Assembly (NCBI GenBank): GCA_013350335.1
Contig: CM023540.1
Coordinates: forward strand, 4,836,001-4,900,000
DNA length: 64,000 bases
Source of the DNA: Chimonanthus salicifolius
Lineage: Eukaryota; Streptophyta; Magnoliopsida; Laurales; Calycanthaceae
Reading direction: 5' to 3'
Position 1 is the first letter of the stretch. The number at the start of each line of letters is the position of its first letter. Below, piece by piece: positions 46,061 through 57,861 of the stretch. The position numbers and the translations under genes are program-made. The notes below the pieces were generated by a model. That model did not search any database. It saw only the letters and a program-made list of their open reading frames with translations, and was not told the DNA's origin.

Positions 46061-47039
46061 AGCGGTGCTCGATCGGTGATCGATTCTTGGACGAAAGAAG
46101 CAAGCACACGTTAGTGGTCTTTGGTAGATTCCACCTCTTCGAAACCATGGGCTTATGTACACTTGTTTTATCTTATGTTTGATGAAAATATGTTTCAAAA
46201 GATATGCTTTATTAAAATGCTATGTTTAATTGTATAAATAGCATGTGTTGATTACGTTTCAAAAAGGTGATTTTAAACGCTACATTTATGTTATAAAATA
46301 GCATGTGTTTCATTGGCATCTCATGCATGGCATGGGGTGGAGGATTGGCAACCGGAGGGGTCACACTCCGTCGAGGCGTCAGAAAAACCTATATACGGTA
46401 CCTTGATGTGATTTCCATCAAGAAGATTCCGGAGGGTCCACACTCCGTCGGGGCATCCGAAAGACCTATGTGGTGGGTACTTTTATGTACATGGGATTGG
46501 TGGGACTCATTGCATTTGTCATCATTGCATGGCATGGTTTTACAGGGTTTTATACATTATGTTATACTATATGTTTTGTACTAACCATGTGATAGTCGTA
46601 ACTGGAATAACTACTGGGCGCGTTATTCTAACGCCCTACTTCTACCCTAGTTGAGATACAGGAAATCAGGGGAACGACGAACGTAAGACGGGCCAAGCAT
46701 AGGAACTTAGAAGACTTATTTTATATGTTTTGAATAAAGTTACTTATGAACTTGTATTTGAGTATTTAGATTTCGGAATGTAATAACTTAGATGATTGGA
46801 TAATTATGATGTTTTAATTATGGATAACGACTTGACGTACTTTGTTATCTGAATGGTATAAAACTTGGTTCTATTATGATTCCGTGTATTAATGTTATGA
46901 TTCCGCAGGTTATGATTTTTATTCTGCAAATTGATATTGCTATGTGTGAACCATTTTTCGTGGACTTAGTCCATGCACACATAGGGTTGGCCAGTTAAGG
47001 GTCGGACTTTGGAAGTTCGGACTTAGCTCGCGTCGGGGC
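45809..47039 (+). mobile_element. LTR P, partial, plus orientation
   Basis: Sense 3' two-thirds of a chromovirus LTR of the L/N type. It contains a TTCGGCC palindrome (45937-45975), a tract with GCTCGATCGG (46065), CCACACTCCGTCGGGGCGTC-like modules (46350, 46440), core ACTGGGCGCGTT with acceptor CTTCTACCCTAG (46607-46660) and U5 hairpin arms CTATGTGTG/CACACATAG (46940-46948, 46976-46984). It ends abruptly at TCGCGTCG (about 47037), about 100 bp short of a normal end, where it meets L head to head. No TSD can be identified. Confidence 0.8.
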
Positions 47040-47041
47040 AT

Positions 47042-47314
47042 TTTTTTTTTATAAGCGAACAGTGATAGAGAGCGGGACGTCACGACGTGAGCTAAGTCTG
47101 AACTTCTAAAGTTTTACCCTTAACTGGCCAACCCTATGTGTGTATGGACTCAGTCCAATAAAATGGTTCACACATAGCAATATAAACATGCGGAATAAAA
47201 ATCATAACATGCGGAAACATAATAGAACATAGTTTTATTCCATTCAGATAGTAGAGTACGTCAAGTCATTAATCATCATTATCATAACGCAATTATCCAA
47301 TAAGACCTCCAACC
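47042..47314 (-). mobile_element. Element L left LTR, first piece
   Basis: Minus-sense LTR of the same subfamily as P, lacking its first 50-60 bp. It reads from a T run through the U5 hairpin region (arms CTATGTGTG and CACACATAG at about 47140-47190) to GACCTCCAACC, where solo LTR I is inserted (TSD CAACC, 47310-47314). The right LTR of L (54598-54931) has the same sequence uninterrupted, confirming the insertion. Confidence 0.85.
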
Positions 47315-50300
47315 TGTAACGCCCCGCCCTCTCCGAGAATTTCAGAGTCTAATTTTTTTTTTAAAGTAATAATAAAACATCAGAAGAGAGCGGGCGGCAT
47401 CACGACAAGAGTTAAGTTCAGACTACCCAAGTCTGAACCTTAACTGGCCACCCATGTGTACATGGACTAGACCATGATAATGAACACACATGGAACTAAC
47501 TTCAACTTGCGGAATAGTATAAGTTAACTGCGGAATAATATGAAAAGATAGCCAGTACTAGTCTCAACTAATAATTACATAAATCAACAATACATTGTCA
47601 ATATCCTAAACAAACCATAGCAAGTAACTACTTTATTACATGTCCAACAAAAGTATTCAAATGACAGTAATATAAAGTAATCCAATCCATCATTCAAGCG
47701 CTTAGGCTTGGCTCCCCTCCCGGTCATCGACCTTCTTTTTCCCTTTACTTGTACCTGCAATCTCTTCTGAGGATAGAATTAGGGCGTTAGATCAACGCGC
47801 CCAGTAGGTTCCCGAATCAGGGCTACCACATGTTAGCATATAAAACATGCATATACATATCATAATACATGATCATCAAAACAGATAAAACAATGCTATG
47901 AAGTATGCACATGCAATGAGCATCCCCCATCATGTACCTTCATAGCCATCACTTGACGCGCACTGACAAGGTAAATTACAACACACTTTTATCTCTTCAT
48001 CATTGACTGATTCATATCACGTGTGAGTCCTCCTGGCGGGACTCTCATCGCCTAAGGAGACCAATGTGACTATGATCATCATGTTACTCCTCCTGGCGTG
48101 ACTTGCACCACCGAGGCGGGATGTAACCCATAAATTGTAACACTGTAGAACCTCATTCATAATCCCATGTCTATGCATGAGATGCCAATGCCTGTATGCC
48201 ATTTGTTAATGCATAATATATCATTTGAAACACATAAAATAAAACAAGAGTCTCATAAGAAAACTGGGTAAAACTGTGGTTACAAGTAGGTAGGAAACCT
48301 ACTGAAGAATCACTTCAGCGTCCGTTCTTTCTTAGGCTTTATCCGGTCACCGCTCGCAGTCGTACACCGTCATGGAGATCCGTCACCTTATTCACATAAA
48401 TCATGGATCAACTTTAATCCCTTACTTTATTTGATTCCCATTTTTTTTAGTCTAAGTCCACAAATACCAACTCATGGTTGTGACCCTTATTTACAAACAT
48501 GCCATTGCTACCAATACCTTGATTAAACTCTACAACCTTAACCGCAACCTTAACATGGTTCAGTCATGTTTTGGACGATCCAACAGCAAACATAATTCCA
48601 TCTTTAATCACATGCACATCCATAAAATGACCCATGAACAGTCCATGGGGTTCGGCCATACTCATGGCCAAACCCTTATGGTTTTTTGCTCAATAATGTC
48701 CTTTATTTAAATACTAATTGGCTCTACCCCTTAGCCATGTTAAACCCATAGTTTAGCCATCCTATGGCCAACCCAAAATCAGTAACCATAACACATAAAA
48801 ATCTCCACCATTTGGTATGGTTTTATCTCTCCAAAACCATACCAACTTATCAACCAATTTTATGGGGTTCGGCCATCCAATGTGGCCGAACACTATACCC
48901 ATGTTTTGGACCCTTTTTCATGTCCATTAAATCATGTAAGAATCAGCATAATATTATCGGATTTTACTTTTCAAAAACCATACAAAAACAGTCCATAAAA
49001 AGTCTATGGTTTACATGTTTTCCAACATGAAAACCAACATTCTTTTACGTGGGGTTCGGCCCTCCATGGTGGCCGAACCCAATGGTTATGTTTACTGTTT
49101 TTAAACCTCAGATAATCATGTAATAACAGTATATTAAAATCAGGTTTTACCTTTGAAACAAACATCCAAAAATTAGCCCAATTTCATAGGGTTCAGCCAT
49201 GCTCATTGGCCGAACACCATGACCTTTGGTTTTGAACATTTAACCCTTTATCTTGGGTCTGAAACCAACACCCAAATCCATGTTTTAACCTCCTTAAAAC
49301 ATGCATTTTAAATCCAACAATAACATCTAATATCAGTCCCAAATCATATGGTTTTAATTTCCAAAAACTATAAAAAACAACCACTTGTTTCCATGGGGTT
49401 CGGCCATGCTAAGTGGCCCAACCCAATGGTCCATTTCCATCTTTTAATCCACTGATTTTAGACCATATAAACTTCAGTCCCTATGTCATTCAGATCCATG
49501 TTTTTAACCATTCTAAAACATGTATTTAAATCTTAAATAAAAACCCAAAAACAGTCCACAAAATCCATGGTTTTCATGTTTCAAAACATGAAAACCAAGC
49601 CATCTCTTACATGGGGTTCGGCCCTCCATGATGGCCGAACCCAATGGTTATTTTTACCATTTTAAATCCTCCATAATCAAGGTTAAACACTGGTGTATTC
49701 GGCCATGACCATGGCCCAATACATACCCCACTTTATTAATCCAAAAATCCATGGAACACTTACCAAATTCCAAGCTCTTTTCTTGCCTTTTGATCCTTGC
49801 TTCCTTTCCTTCTTTCTTCCTTTCTCTCAGCTGGTTAGAAGCATAAATCACTGGTGAAATCACCAAGATGAAATTCGGCCAAGAGAGTGTTCTTGAGAGA
49901 GGGAGAGAAAGATGGGAAAACTTGGGTTTGCAATGACAAAAGTAGGCTAACCTTGGTGTTCATTGCTTATGTATTTCAGCCATCATAACCCCTCCACTTC
50001 TCATCAATTCATGCACAAAACGATGGGCATTGGGTACCATCCAAGGAACCCCTTGGCACCTACCCATGCAGCCATTCAGATTTCCATGTAACTCACCTCA
50101 AACCCATCATTTGCATTCATGATTCAACATGGAACTCACCAAAACAAGTCCCCAAAGTGTGGGACTTGTTTTGGTTGGTTTAAGACCAGCCAACCTCTTC
50201 AAATTTCCACTTAGCTCACTGAGTTGCAGTCCCATTGACTTCCATTTTGACTCACCCAACTCACATGTCCAACTCACCATACTTAATGCATTTCATTTAA

Positions 50301-50997
50301 TGCACTTGAGTTGACTCACTACTTGATTTAATTCCAACTCACCTCAGTCTCACTCAACTGATTTAACTCGTGTTTTAGCTCCCTTGAGGGTCCACACGGT
50401 CAACCTTAGTCAACACGACCCGTTGGGTCCACTTTTAGCTCCTTGACCCGTTGTTGACTCCATGACCCGTTGTTGACTCCATGACCCAATTATGGTGTTT
50501 TGGTCATTTGCAATTGGTTTTTACATATGGATCAAGCCTACCCATTTTTTCACCACTTGATTTCTAATCAAATAGGCTTAACCCCATTTAATTTAAAATC
50601 ACAAAATGGTCAAATAATCCAGTAAGACCCGATGGGTCCCATTTGGGCCCTTTGACCCATTTAGACATTTTTGACCCAATTGCTGTAAATTACCCATCCA
50701 ATCAAACTTAACATTCATAATATGCTCATATGATTTTAATTTGAGCAATGAGCCCCACTATTTCCTTACTTAACATCACAAACTAATTAATTTAACACAT
50801 CAAGGGTATTTTCATAATTATCCACTTCATTGAGAAATTGCCCATCCAATCAGACTTGACAATCATAATGTGCTCATATGATCTTAATTTGAGCAATGGG
50901 CCCCACCATTTCCTTATTTACAATCACATTCATTGAATTCACTAATCCAGGGGCATTTTCGTAATTATTTCAATCATTGAGAAATTGGGGTGTTACA
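47315..50997 (-). mobile_element. Solo LTR I
   Basis: 3683-bp LTR from TGTAACGCCCCGCCC to TTGGGGTGTTACA, with perfect TSD CAACC (47310-47314, 50998-51002) and no internal region. Same subfamily as H, J and O. Plus-strand order: U5 hairpins (47410-47445 with TTCAGACT/AGTCTGAA; 47452-47493 with CCATGTGT/ACACATGG), acceptor in sense CTATCCTCAG ending at 47767, core (47781-47803), seven TTCGGCC-type palindromes (48641, 48864, 49050, 49186, 49392, 49611, 49700), sense donor GGTAAGT (49757-49764), GA leader, ACAAGTCCC/GGGACTTGT palindrome (50145-50170) and U3 boxes (50400-50700). A stretch near 50690-50830 is repeated at 50835-50960. Confidence 0.95.
47410..47493 (-). promoter_or_regulatory. Paired U5 hairpins (LTR I)
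   Basis: Hairpin 1 is almost perfect: AGTTAAG plus TTCAGACT pairs with AGTCTGAA plus CTTAACT, with one bulged base (47410-47445). Hairpin 2 has arms CCATGTGT (47452-47459) and ACACATGG (47486-47493). Compared with A and K, the inner stem of hairpin 1 has different bases in both arms. Confidence 0.75.
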
Positions 50998-51655
50998 CAA
51001 CCATAGCAAATCCATCTAAGCTATTACAATCCGAATTCTCAATACTCAAATACAAGCCCATGAGTATCTTAAATAAAATATAAACTAAAAGCGTTCCGAG
51101 CTCCTTTGCTTGTCCCTTTCCGCGTTTAGCGTCTTCCTCATTTTCTGCATCATCAACTAAAGGGTAGAAGTAGGGCGTTAGTACAACGCGCCCAGTAGGT
51201 ATTCCAATTCGGGTTAACACATGGGTTAGTACCAACAATCCAGATATCACAGATATCACATATATCAAAACCAGTTATAATAAATCATTCCATACTTTCA
51301 AAACATTGTATCCAAAACAGTGTATGATAATAGAGATCCAATCATACCGATAAAACCAGAAACCTTGCATGATAATAAAGATCATAATCATGCCGATTCA
51401 ATGCCATGCCATGCTATCATATGCAATGAGTCCCACCCATCAAAAAAACATAGGGTATACTCTTGATGGAATTCTCCTCATCAAAGTATCTTCCTTGTGG
51501 AATGCTCGTCACCAAGGTCTTCTCTCTTCATGGAATTCTCCTCATCAAGGTATTCCCCACGGTTGCCTTACGGACATTCCAACGGAGTGTGGGCTCCAGT
51601 TACTTAGTATCCTCTTGATGGAATTCTTATCATCAAGGTATCCCCTGATGGAATG
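50998..51655 (-). mobile_element. Element L left LTR, second piece
   Basis: Continuation of the L LTR after I, beginning with TSD CAACC. It contains the core (51171-51195), the acceptor-like tract and four or five hairpins of the CTTGATGG/CATCAAG type (51460-51660). It stops at a junction where LTR sequence jumps directly into integrase sequence, so about two-thirds of the LTR, the polypurine tract and the chromodomain are missing. Confidence 0.85.
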
Positions 51656-52110
51656 CTCATCAGTCTGTGGATGGAATACTGTACTAGTCAAAAAGTTTGT
51701 TCCCATGGCCGCTTGCATGCTCTGCCATACTCTGCCGGTAAATCAACCATCTTTGTCGGACACAATAGTCCGAGGTATACCATGTAATCTGATGATATCC
51801 TTAATATACCGCCGACCTAAAGTCTCAGATGAGTCTGTCATCTTGATGGGAATGAAATGTGTAGACTTGGTCAGTCGGTTTACCACGACCCATGTTGTAT
51901 CGTTGTCCTTTGAAAAACCTTGGCAACCCTTACATACATATATCCTTCCTTGGAATACAAGACCCTGTCCCGGTCTTAACTCCCATTCCGGTATGACTTC
52001 GCTAATAACATCTTGACCCATATCTCTTCCATTTCCGGGTCTACCCGCTGTTCCTGTTCAATCTTGTCAAGTACCACTTGACTACATCATAGTTATTCAT
52101 ATTAACCTAT
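51656..52110 (-). pseudogene. Integrase fragment of element L
   Basis: Chromovirus integrase remnant. It encodes [22 protein letters not shown] (second catalytic Asp), WVVVNRLTKSTHFIPIKM, then after a gap of about 70-80 residues EVIPEWELRPGQGLVFQGR. The gap removes most of the HHCC zinc site and the first catalytic Asp. The left join to LTR sequence is at ATCAG, shared by both parents of the junction. Recognisable homology to A and B fades after about 52090. Confidence 0.85.
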
Positions 52111-53826
52111 GAGTTCCATTCTTGCAGAATTTACTCTGCCTCACGTTATCTCTTTTCTTCGTGAACCCATCTACGATCTTATGTCGATCAATCTACTCTG
52201 TTTCACTTTATCTGCTGCCAAGATATTTTCCATACGTACTTGCTCAATACATTCATTCGTCTACTCTCTGTGTGAGATAGCCTGCCAATACGAGCCTATG
52301 CTCAAAACTTTTGTTGATTCCACTTTAACTAAATTTCTAGCTTCTCTTTCCTGGAACTCCATCGGCCAACTACAAAGTTAGCTAGCTAGACTAACTCGGC
52401 AGTCGCCCATAACTTCCTATTCAAGTTTCACTAGACTCTTAACTTCACTCTCCTGGAACTCCATCGGCTAACTACAGAGTCAGGTGATCAGTCTAACTCG
52501 GCAGTCGCCCATAGTTTCCCATTCGAGTTTCACTAGAATTTTCCCTTAAGTATAACTCCAAATATACGCATATCTTCACTTGCTCATAAGTCACTAAGTG
52601 ACTAATACCTTTCGTCCATCGTATCTTTCAACACCAACTTCCCTGTGATACAAGTCGTAATACAACTAACACATTTTCCTTATACCGTGGAATGTATATC
52701 GAAACATGTCTTCCATGGTACCGATTCCTGACCTTATTCCAAACCACTATGGAAATCACCATCCGCGGTTATACCCATCCATCCCTGGTACCATTCTATC
52801 AGTGAGTATCATTCCATCCATGGTTAATAACCATCCATGAATATAACCCTCCTTCTGAGTATAATCCATTCATGCGCATGACTAATACCTTCGTAAAATT
52901 GATATGTCTATCATAAGGCTAACGATCTAACATACGACCAATATGTCAACCTATGGGACCAAAATGTCCTTCATGTTACCAATACGTATATCCTAATGCC
53001 AATATCCGGCATCAATCCAAACCACCATTGAAACTCTCATCCATGGTTATATGCATCCATGAATATAACCCCCTTTTGGGTATAATCCTTCATGGCATAA
53101 CTAAACCATTCTTGATCATAATTAATCCAGGCACATCTTCCACCATGAGATATTTTATCCGTAGGAACCACTCTCGAATGACACACTACATGACTGTAGT
53201 AACAATACCAAATCATAAATATACCTTGACGCCTAACAAGACTTAGGGCCCATGACTTGCTAAGCGGAAGACCCACGTCCAACGTGATTTGGTCTACCTC
53301 GCCCTGCATCCCTTCACCCTAAGGGTGATTCAGTCAAGCTCTAAGGCGGTCGGACTGCATCTAACGAAGCTAGCACCACCCTCACGTGGTAGAATGATAC
53401 TTAGCTTTTCACATCCACACACATCAAGTGTGTAAAATAGCCGTGAGAGTACCCTCCAGCGTGAAGCATGCGAGGGACCCACTCTGCAATGGTAACCCTA
53501 CGGAACCAAGTCTCCATATTTCATGTCGAGGTTCCCATGGTCTTACAGCTACTCTAAGCCTTACTCATGGAATTTATATACTTATTTCACTAATATCACG
53601 TGAGATACGCACCCATGCCACAATTTAATGAACTCAAGTGACCTCGTCACATACTTCTCAGTGCGAAAATCCTCATAAACTCTTAAATTGCATAACTTTA
53701 TTGAAATTTATTCAAACTTTCATCACAAAACAAGAGTTGGTAGGGTTAAAACAAACCCTTTATTATGTAACTACAACCTTTACAAAATCTTTCCCTTTTC
53801 CCGACATTCTCTTACCACTCCTTAGC
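52111..53826 (-). other. Unrecognised internal region of element L
   Basis: 1.7 kb with no homology to A or B that I can see, and no convincing gene: the open frames are short and have no known motif. Two imperfect direct repeats are visible: a unit of about 102 bp starting GGAACTCCATCGG at 52353 and 52455, and a stretch around AAACCAC.AT..AAA....CATCC at about 52740-52880 and 53020-53110. Between its primer site and integrase scrap L therefore carries mostly noncoding DNA, like the large non-autonomous derivatives called LARDs. A captured host fragment is possible. Confidence 0.5.
52353..52556. repeat. Two 102-bp direct repeats in element L
   Basis: Units starting at 52353 and 52455 share GGAACTCCATCGG, CTAACTACARAGT-like sequence, GTCTAACTCGGCAGTCGCCC and TTCACTAGA, with roughly 85-90 percent identity. 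No protein motif is seen in them. Confidence 0.8.
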
Positions 53827-54246
53827 CTAACCTTCCGTTGAAGACCCTGCATCATTATAAAAATCGAAGAAGTTGTCAGGGCATGTCGTCGACGTGTGCC
53901 CCAACACTCCACAAGTCAGACAGGGTATTAGTCCTGGTCCCCCAATATATGGACAGTTAGTCCTCTCTTTCTCGTGCCCCTCCAGATTGCATACTTCGTA
54001 TATATACCCAGGTGCTATCTCCCCTGCTGATTCCTTTAAGGTTGGGACATCTTCTTCGTCCTCTTTGGGTACAAAGACTGAATCAACCCCAACATTGTAC
54101 TTGAGCGATTCTACTTCCATGTCCTGACTGATTTCAACTTCATTGTTGAAGTTTGGTATGCTGGAATCATCGGAAGAAACCAGATCTATCGGACAGCTAG
54201 GTGTCCCTCAGTCCCACAACTCTATGTACTCTGTGTTGCCTGTCAT
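53827..54246 (-). pseudogene. ORF with two zinc-knuckle-like motifs in the gag position of element L
   Basis: From ATG at 54246-54244 the frame runs 139 codons to TAG at 53827, with one TGA at codon 13 (54210-54208); the undisturbed part starts at Met 54120 (97 codons). The protein is acidic (VSSDDSS, EVEISQDMEVES, PKEDEEDVPTLKES), followed by YEVCNLEGHEKERTNC, which resembles a zinc knuckle with its first Cys replaced by Tyr, and by a canonical CX2CX4HX4C, CLTCGVLGHTSTTC. It ends DNFFDFYNDAGSSTEG. It has no capsid domain and does not match A or B gag. Its place after the leader and primer site suggests a replacement for gag, or a captured gene piece. Function unknown. Confidence 0.6.
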
Positions 54247-54583
54247 ATCTGTATCACAACAATCGAAGTGTGTCAATGCCAATATCAGTTCAAATTAAAC
54301 TAAATCTTTGTTTGGGGAATTTCTCTATGTATCACATAATGTCGCTTGTTTGGGGAAAATTGCCAAATAAACATCTTGAGTTTCTTGTTCTTGGGAAAAA
54401 ATTTCCAAATAAACACTCTTTGATTTTTCTTTGTTTCCGGGGAATACATCCTATTTTGCTATGTTGGATAATTTTGATTATTTTGACTGTACTTCCTTTA
54501 CTATCATCCGTCTGAGTCTAACGAAGTAAATTAATGCACGAGAGCCGGATTAATTTAATCCGAAAGGTTCAGTGTTTGTGTTC
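54247..54583 (-). other. Leader of element L
   Basis: 337 bp between the zinc-knuckle ORF and the primer site. It carries the TTTGGGGAA and CCAAATAAAC repeats (54310-54420) seen in the leaders of A and B, so this end of L is a true chromovirus leader although the following ORF is not gag. Confidence 0.7.
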
Positions 54584-54595
54584 GCTCTGATACCA
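54584..54595 (-). promoter_or_regulatory. Primer binding site of element L
   Basis: The sense strand reads TGGTATCAGAGC, a perfect initiator tRNA-Met complement, two bases inside the LTR at 54598. It sets L on the minus strand. Confidence 0.95.
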
Positions 54596-54597
54596 AC

Positions 54598-54931
54598 TAT
54601 AACGCCCTGCCCTTTTTCACTCGCTTCTTCCCGTAAAATCAGAGTCTATTTTTTTTTTATATAAACGAAGAGTGATAGAGAGCGGGACGTCACGATGCGA
54701 GCTAAGTCCGAACTTCTAAAGTCCGACCCTTAACTGGCCAACCCTATGTGTGCATGGACTCAGTCCAAGAAAATGGTTCACACATAGCAATATAAACATA
54801 TGGAAACATAATAGAACACAGTTCTATTCCATTCAGATAGCAAAGTACGTCAAGTCATTAATCATAATTATCATAACGCAATTATCCAATAAGACCTCCA
54901 ACCATAGCAAATCCATCTAAGCTATTACAAT
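54598..54931 (-). mobile_element. Element L 5' LTR, start only
   Basis: It begins TATAACGCC (TG changed to TA) and matches 47050-47314 and 50998-51030 closely. It has U5 hairpins with arms CTATGTGTG (54744-54752) and CACACATAG (54779-54787). It is interrupted at GCTATTACAAT by LTR N; the rest lies beyond the window or is lost. Confidence 0.88.
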
Positions 54932-57861
54932 TGTAACACCCCGGAATTTCAAGTTATAAATATTTACGGAAATTACCTATTTAATTTGTAAATTTTAGAT
55001 ATGGATCTTATATGGGTAAAGTGTTGGGTCAAATGCCCAATTGGGACCCAATGGGTCATGGTTAACTTGGATGACCACCAAGTTAGTTTAATTTAAATTA
55101 AATGGGTCTGATTTAAATAATAATGCAATATAATGAAAAATGGATGGCTTGGGGCGTGTATATGAGGTGGACATGGAAAGATTTTAGGATTAGAAGATTG
55201 CATGCGCATGGATGACTAGATTGTAGGAAGTTTAATAAAAGAAAGGCATCAAGGGTGCATCGCACCTTCTAAGATTGGCCAATGGAGTTTTATTAAAAAG
55301 AAAGGAATGCTCGATAGCAATAAAGCAAAACAAGGCAATTGATATTTCAGGATTCCTAATCACGTTAGGCAATAGCTATCATAGAATTCGGATTCAAAGA
55401 GGTATTTTTCTATATTAGAAAATATGAGCACTGACTGGAGAATATATTTATATGGCTCCATCTGCTTGGAGATGTCACGTCCCAATCAAAAGAGAACTTT
55501 TCTGTCTTCTCTGTCCAGAGCAGAGAAGCATCACAGAGGTGCTGCCAGGGTTGTGCTTGTTCTAGAGATAGAACTGTTTCAGCGGTCAAACCAGGTGCAT
55601 GCAGTCGTAGCAGCAAATATACGAGGGGCTAAATTACAGTGGCAACGTCTATTGTGCCACAACAGGTCAGCAACATAGAAAGGGGTAGCGTGTTGGTGAT
55701 TAGAATACCAGACAGATCGGGTGCTGCGAACGCAAGGGAGTATCGCTGGTTGCTTCAGAGAGGAGATTGGCTGAATCAGAAAGAGGGTTGTCTATGTGTG
55801 CTAGACAGTACATACATATGTCTATTAGTGGAGTTGTTCAGCATGGAAATTTAGCAAGGAGGGGCTGATCTGAGGACAGATTCAGTCCAGATATTTCTGG
55901 CTGCAACGTGGGCAACAAGGTGTTTGTGTAAGCAACAAGGAGGGGTTGTTTTACATACAGCATAATCTCTGTTTTACAGAGATTAGAACAAAGAGAAACT
56001 AGTGTGTGTACTGGCTGCAAACAGCAAGGGCTGTTCCAGATCCAACGGGCAGGTCTTGGCTTTCTTGTTGTGTGGATAGCAATACATAACACCAATGTGG
56101 AAGGCATTCTCTCGGAGAATTAGTGTGCAAAGAGGAGGAAAATTAGAAGAGCAAGAACAAGCGAAGAAAAACCCAAGGAGTCGCGGAACTGGTAAGTGAT
56201 TTTATAAATTTTGTTTAAAGGAAAAGAACCATAGGGTTCGGCCAAGGTGTATGGCCGAACCCTATGGAAGAGAAATTAAGGGATGATTATGGTTAATTAA
56301 TGGATTGAGGAACCATAGGGTTCGGCCATGATCAAGGGCCAAACCCCATGGAGGAACTTTGATTATTTTATGAGATCAAAACCATGGAATAACTATATGG
56401 TTTTACAAGGGTTTAATTGATGTTCAAGATGGAAACCATAGAAAGACATGGTTTGATTTATGGGTTTAAATGGTTTAAGATAATTGGATAAACCATATGG
56501 TTCGGCCATGATGAAGGGTCGAACCCCATGGAAGGTTGTTGCTTATAATTTATGGAAATATTAATAATGAAAAACATGGAAGTTGTTAATAAGTTTATGG
56601 GGTCTCAAGCATGAAGATCATGGATTTTAATTCATTAAAATGGAAGAGGATTGGGAGATGATCATGATAATCCTAATGGAATAATTATGTATGTTTTAAA
56701 AGGAGTTTAAATAGTTTAAGAGAAATAAAAGAACCATAGGGTTCGGCCATGATGTATGGCCGAACCCCATGGAAGAAAATTGATGGATGATTTGGTAAAT
56801 TTTGGAAAGGTGCATGCAAGATTTGGAAGCCTTCTAATTAAGGAAGGATGGATGTTAAGTTTGGAAACTTTCAAATTATGGAGTTGTATATTAATTTAGA
56901 AAGTTTCTATTTAAGGACTTTCCAATTATGGAGTTGGATATTAATTTAGAAAGGATCCAAGAATGGAAGGAATAGATTGTTTTTGGAAGGTGGAGATTAA
57001 ATTAGAAAGTTTCTAATTATCGACTTTCTCAATATAGATCTTCTAATTATGGACTTTCTAAATATAGATCTTCTAATTATGGACTATTGATTAAATTAGT
57101 AAGTTTCTAATAATGTTTACAATGGAAGATTAGACATCATAGGGTTCGGCCATGGTGTATGGCCGAACCCCATGAACCAAATTTTATGCGTCTTTGATGG
57201 ACCTAATATGGTTAAAGGAATAGAAGGTCTTATTTATGGTTCCATGGTTGTGGATTATTGGATGATTCATGTATATAATGTATAAGTGAATGGACCAAGG
57301 TTTGGAACCAAAATCTAAGGTGATGAAGGTGATGGCAAAATTGTAAATAATGGACATAGGGTTCGGCCATGGTGTATGGCCGAACCCCATGAATTATTTG
57401 ATGGACCATGTGTTGGAATATTTAAGGGACACTTAGAGTGGTTATGAATGTTTAAATTAATGAGGGATTTAATTACATATAGACTTATGTTCATAAGTTA
57501 TGTTATTGGTCATGTTATAAGGCATAATGACATGTTGGTAATTAAGTAAGAATAAAGGACCATGGGTTCGGCCATGGTGTATGGCCGAACCACATGGGAA
57601 ATATCTGATGAATCATGTTGGGATTAAGGAACCAATTATGAATATATTAAGTTTATGTATTAATATTATGGATGGGTTTTGGATATAAACCTAAAGTAAT
57701 GGCAAAGTTGTAAATACATGCTAAAATGGAAGGTTAGCCATGGATGGAATTTTGGTAATTACGTAGAATTAATGGAACTATGTTTTTGGAACTCAAACAT
57801 TAGACCAATGGCAATTTGGTAATATTGGATAAAAAATGATAAACCATGGGGATGGGTTTAT
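54932..57861 (+). mobile_element. LTR N, left part
   Basis: Plus-sense LTR of the F type, starting TGTAACACCCCGGAATTTC; left TSD copy ACAAT (54927-54931). It includes U3 boxes GGGTCAA/GGACCCAATGGGTC (55015-55070), splice donor GGTAAGT (56191-56197) after GGAGTCGCGGAA, and seven TTCGGCC palindromes (56225, 56314, 56493, 56738, 57139, 57358, 57562). Between 55140 and 56150 I recognise nothing: this 1 kb has no counterpart in F, no gene and only small GCAACAAGG repeats. Repeats of TTTCTAATTATGGACTTTC fill 56850-57110. LTR J interrupts it at 57862. Confidence 0.85.

Noticed and set aside
47037..47090. Simple foldback (snapback) element at the P/L junction
   Set aside because: The arms differ by about 15 percent and each resembles other independent copies, so two separate LTRs are more likely.
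52953..53309. Possible small genes in the unrecognised region of element L
   Set aside because: ORFs of about 90-97 codons on both strands, no motifs or splice pattern I can support.
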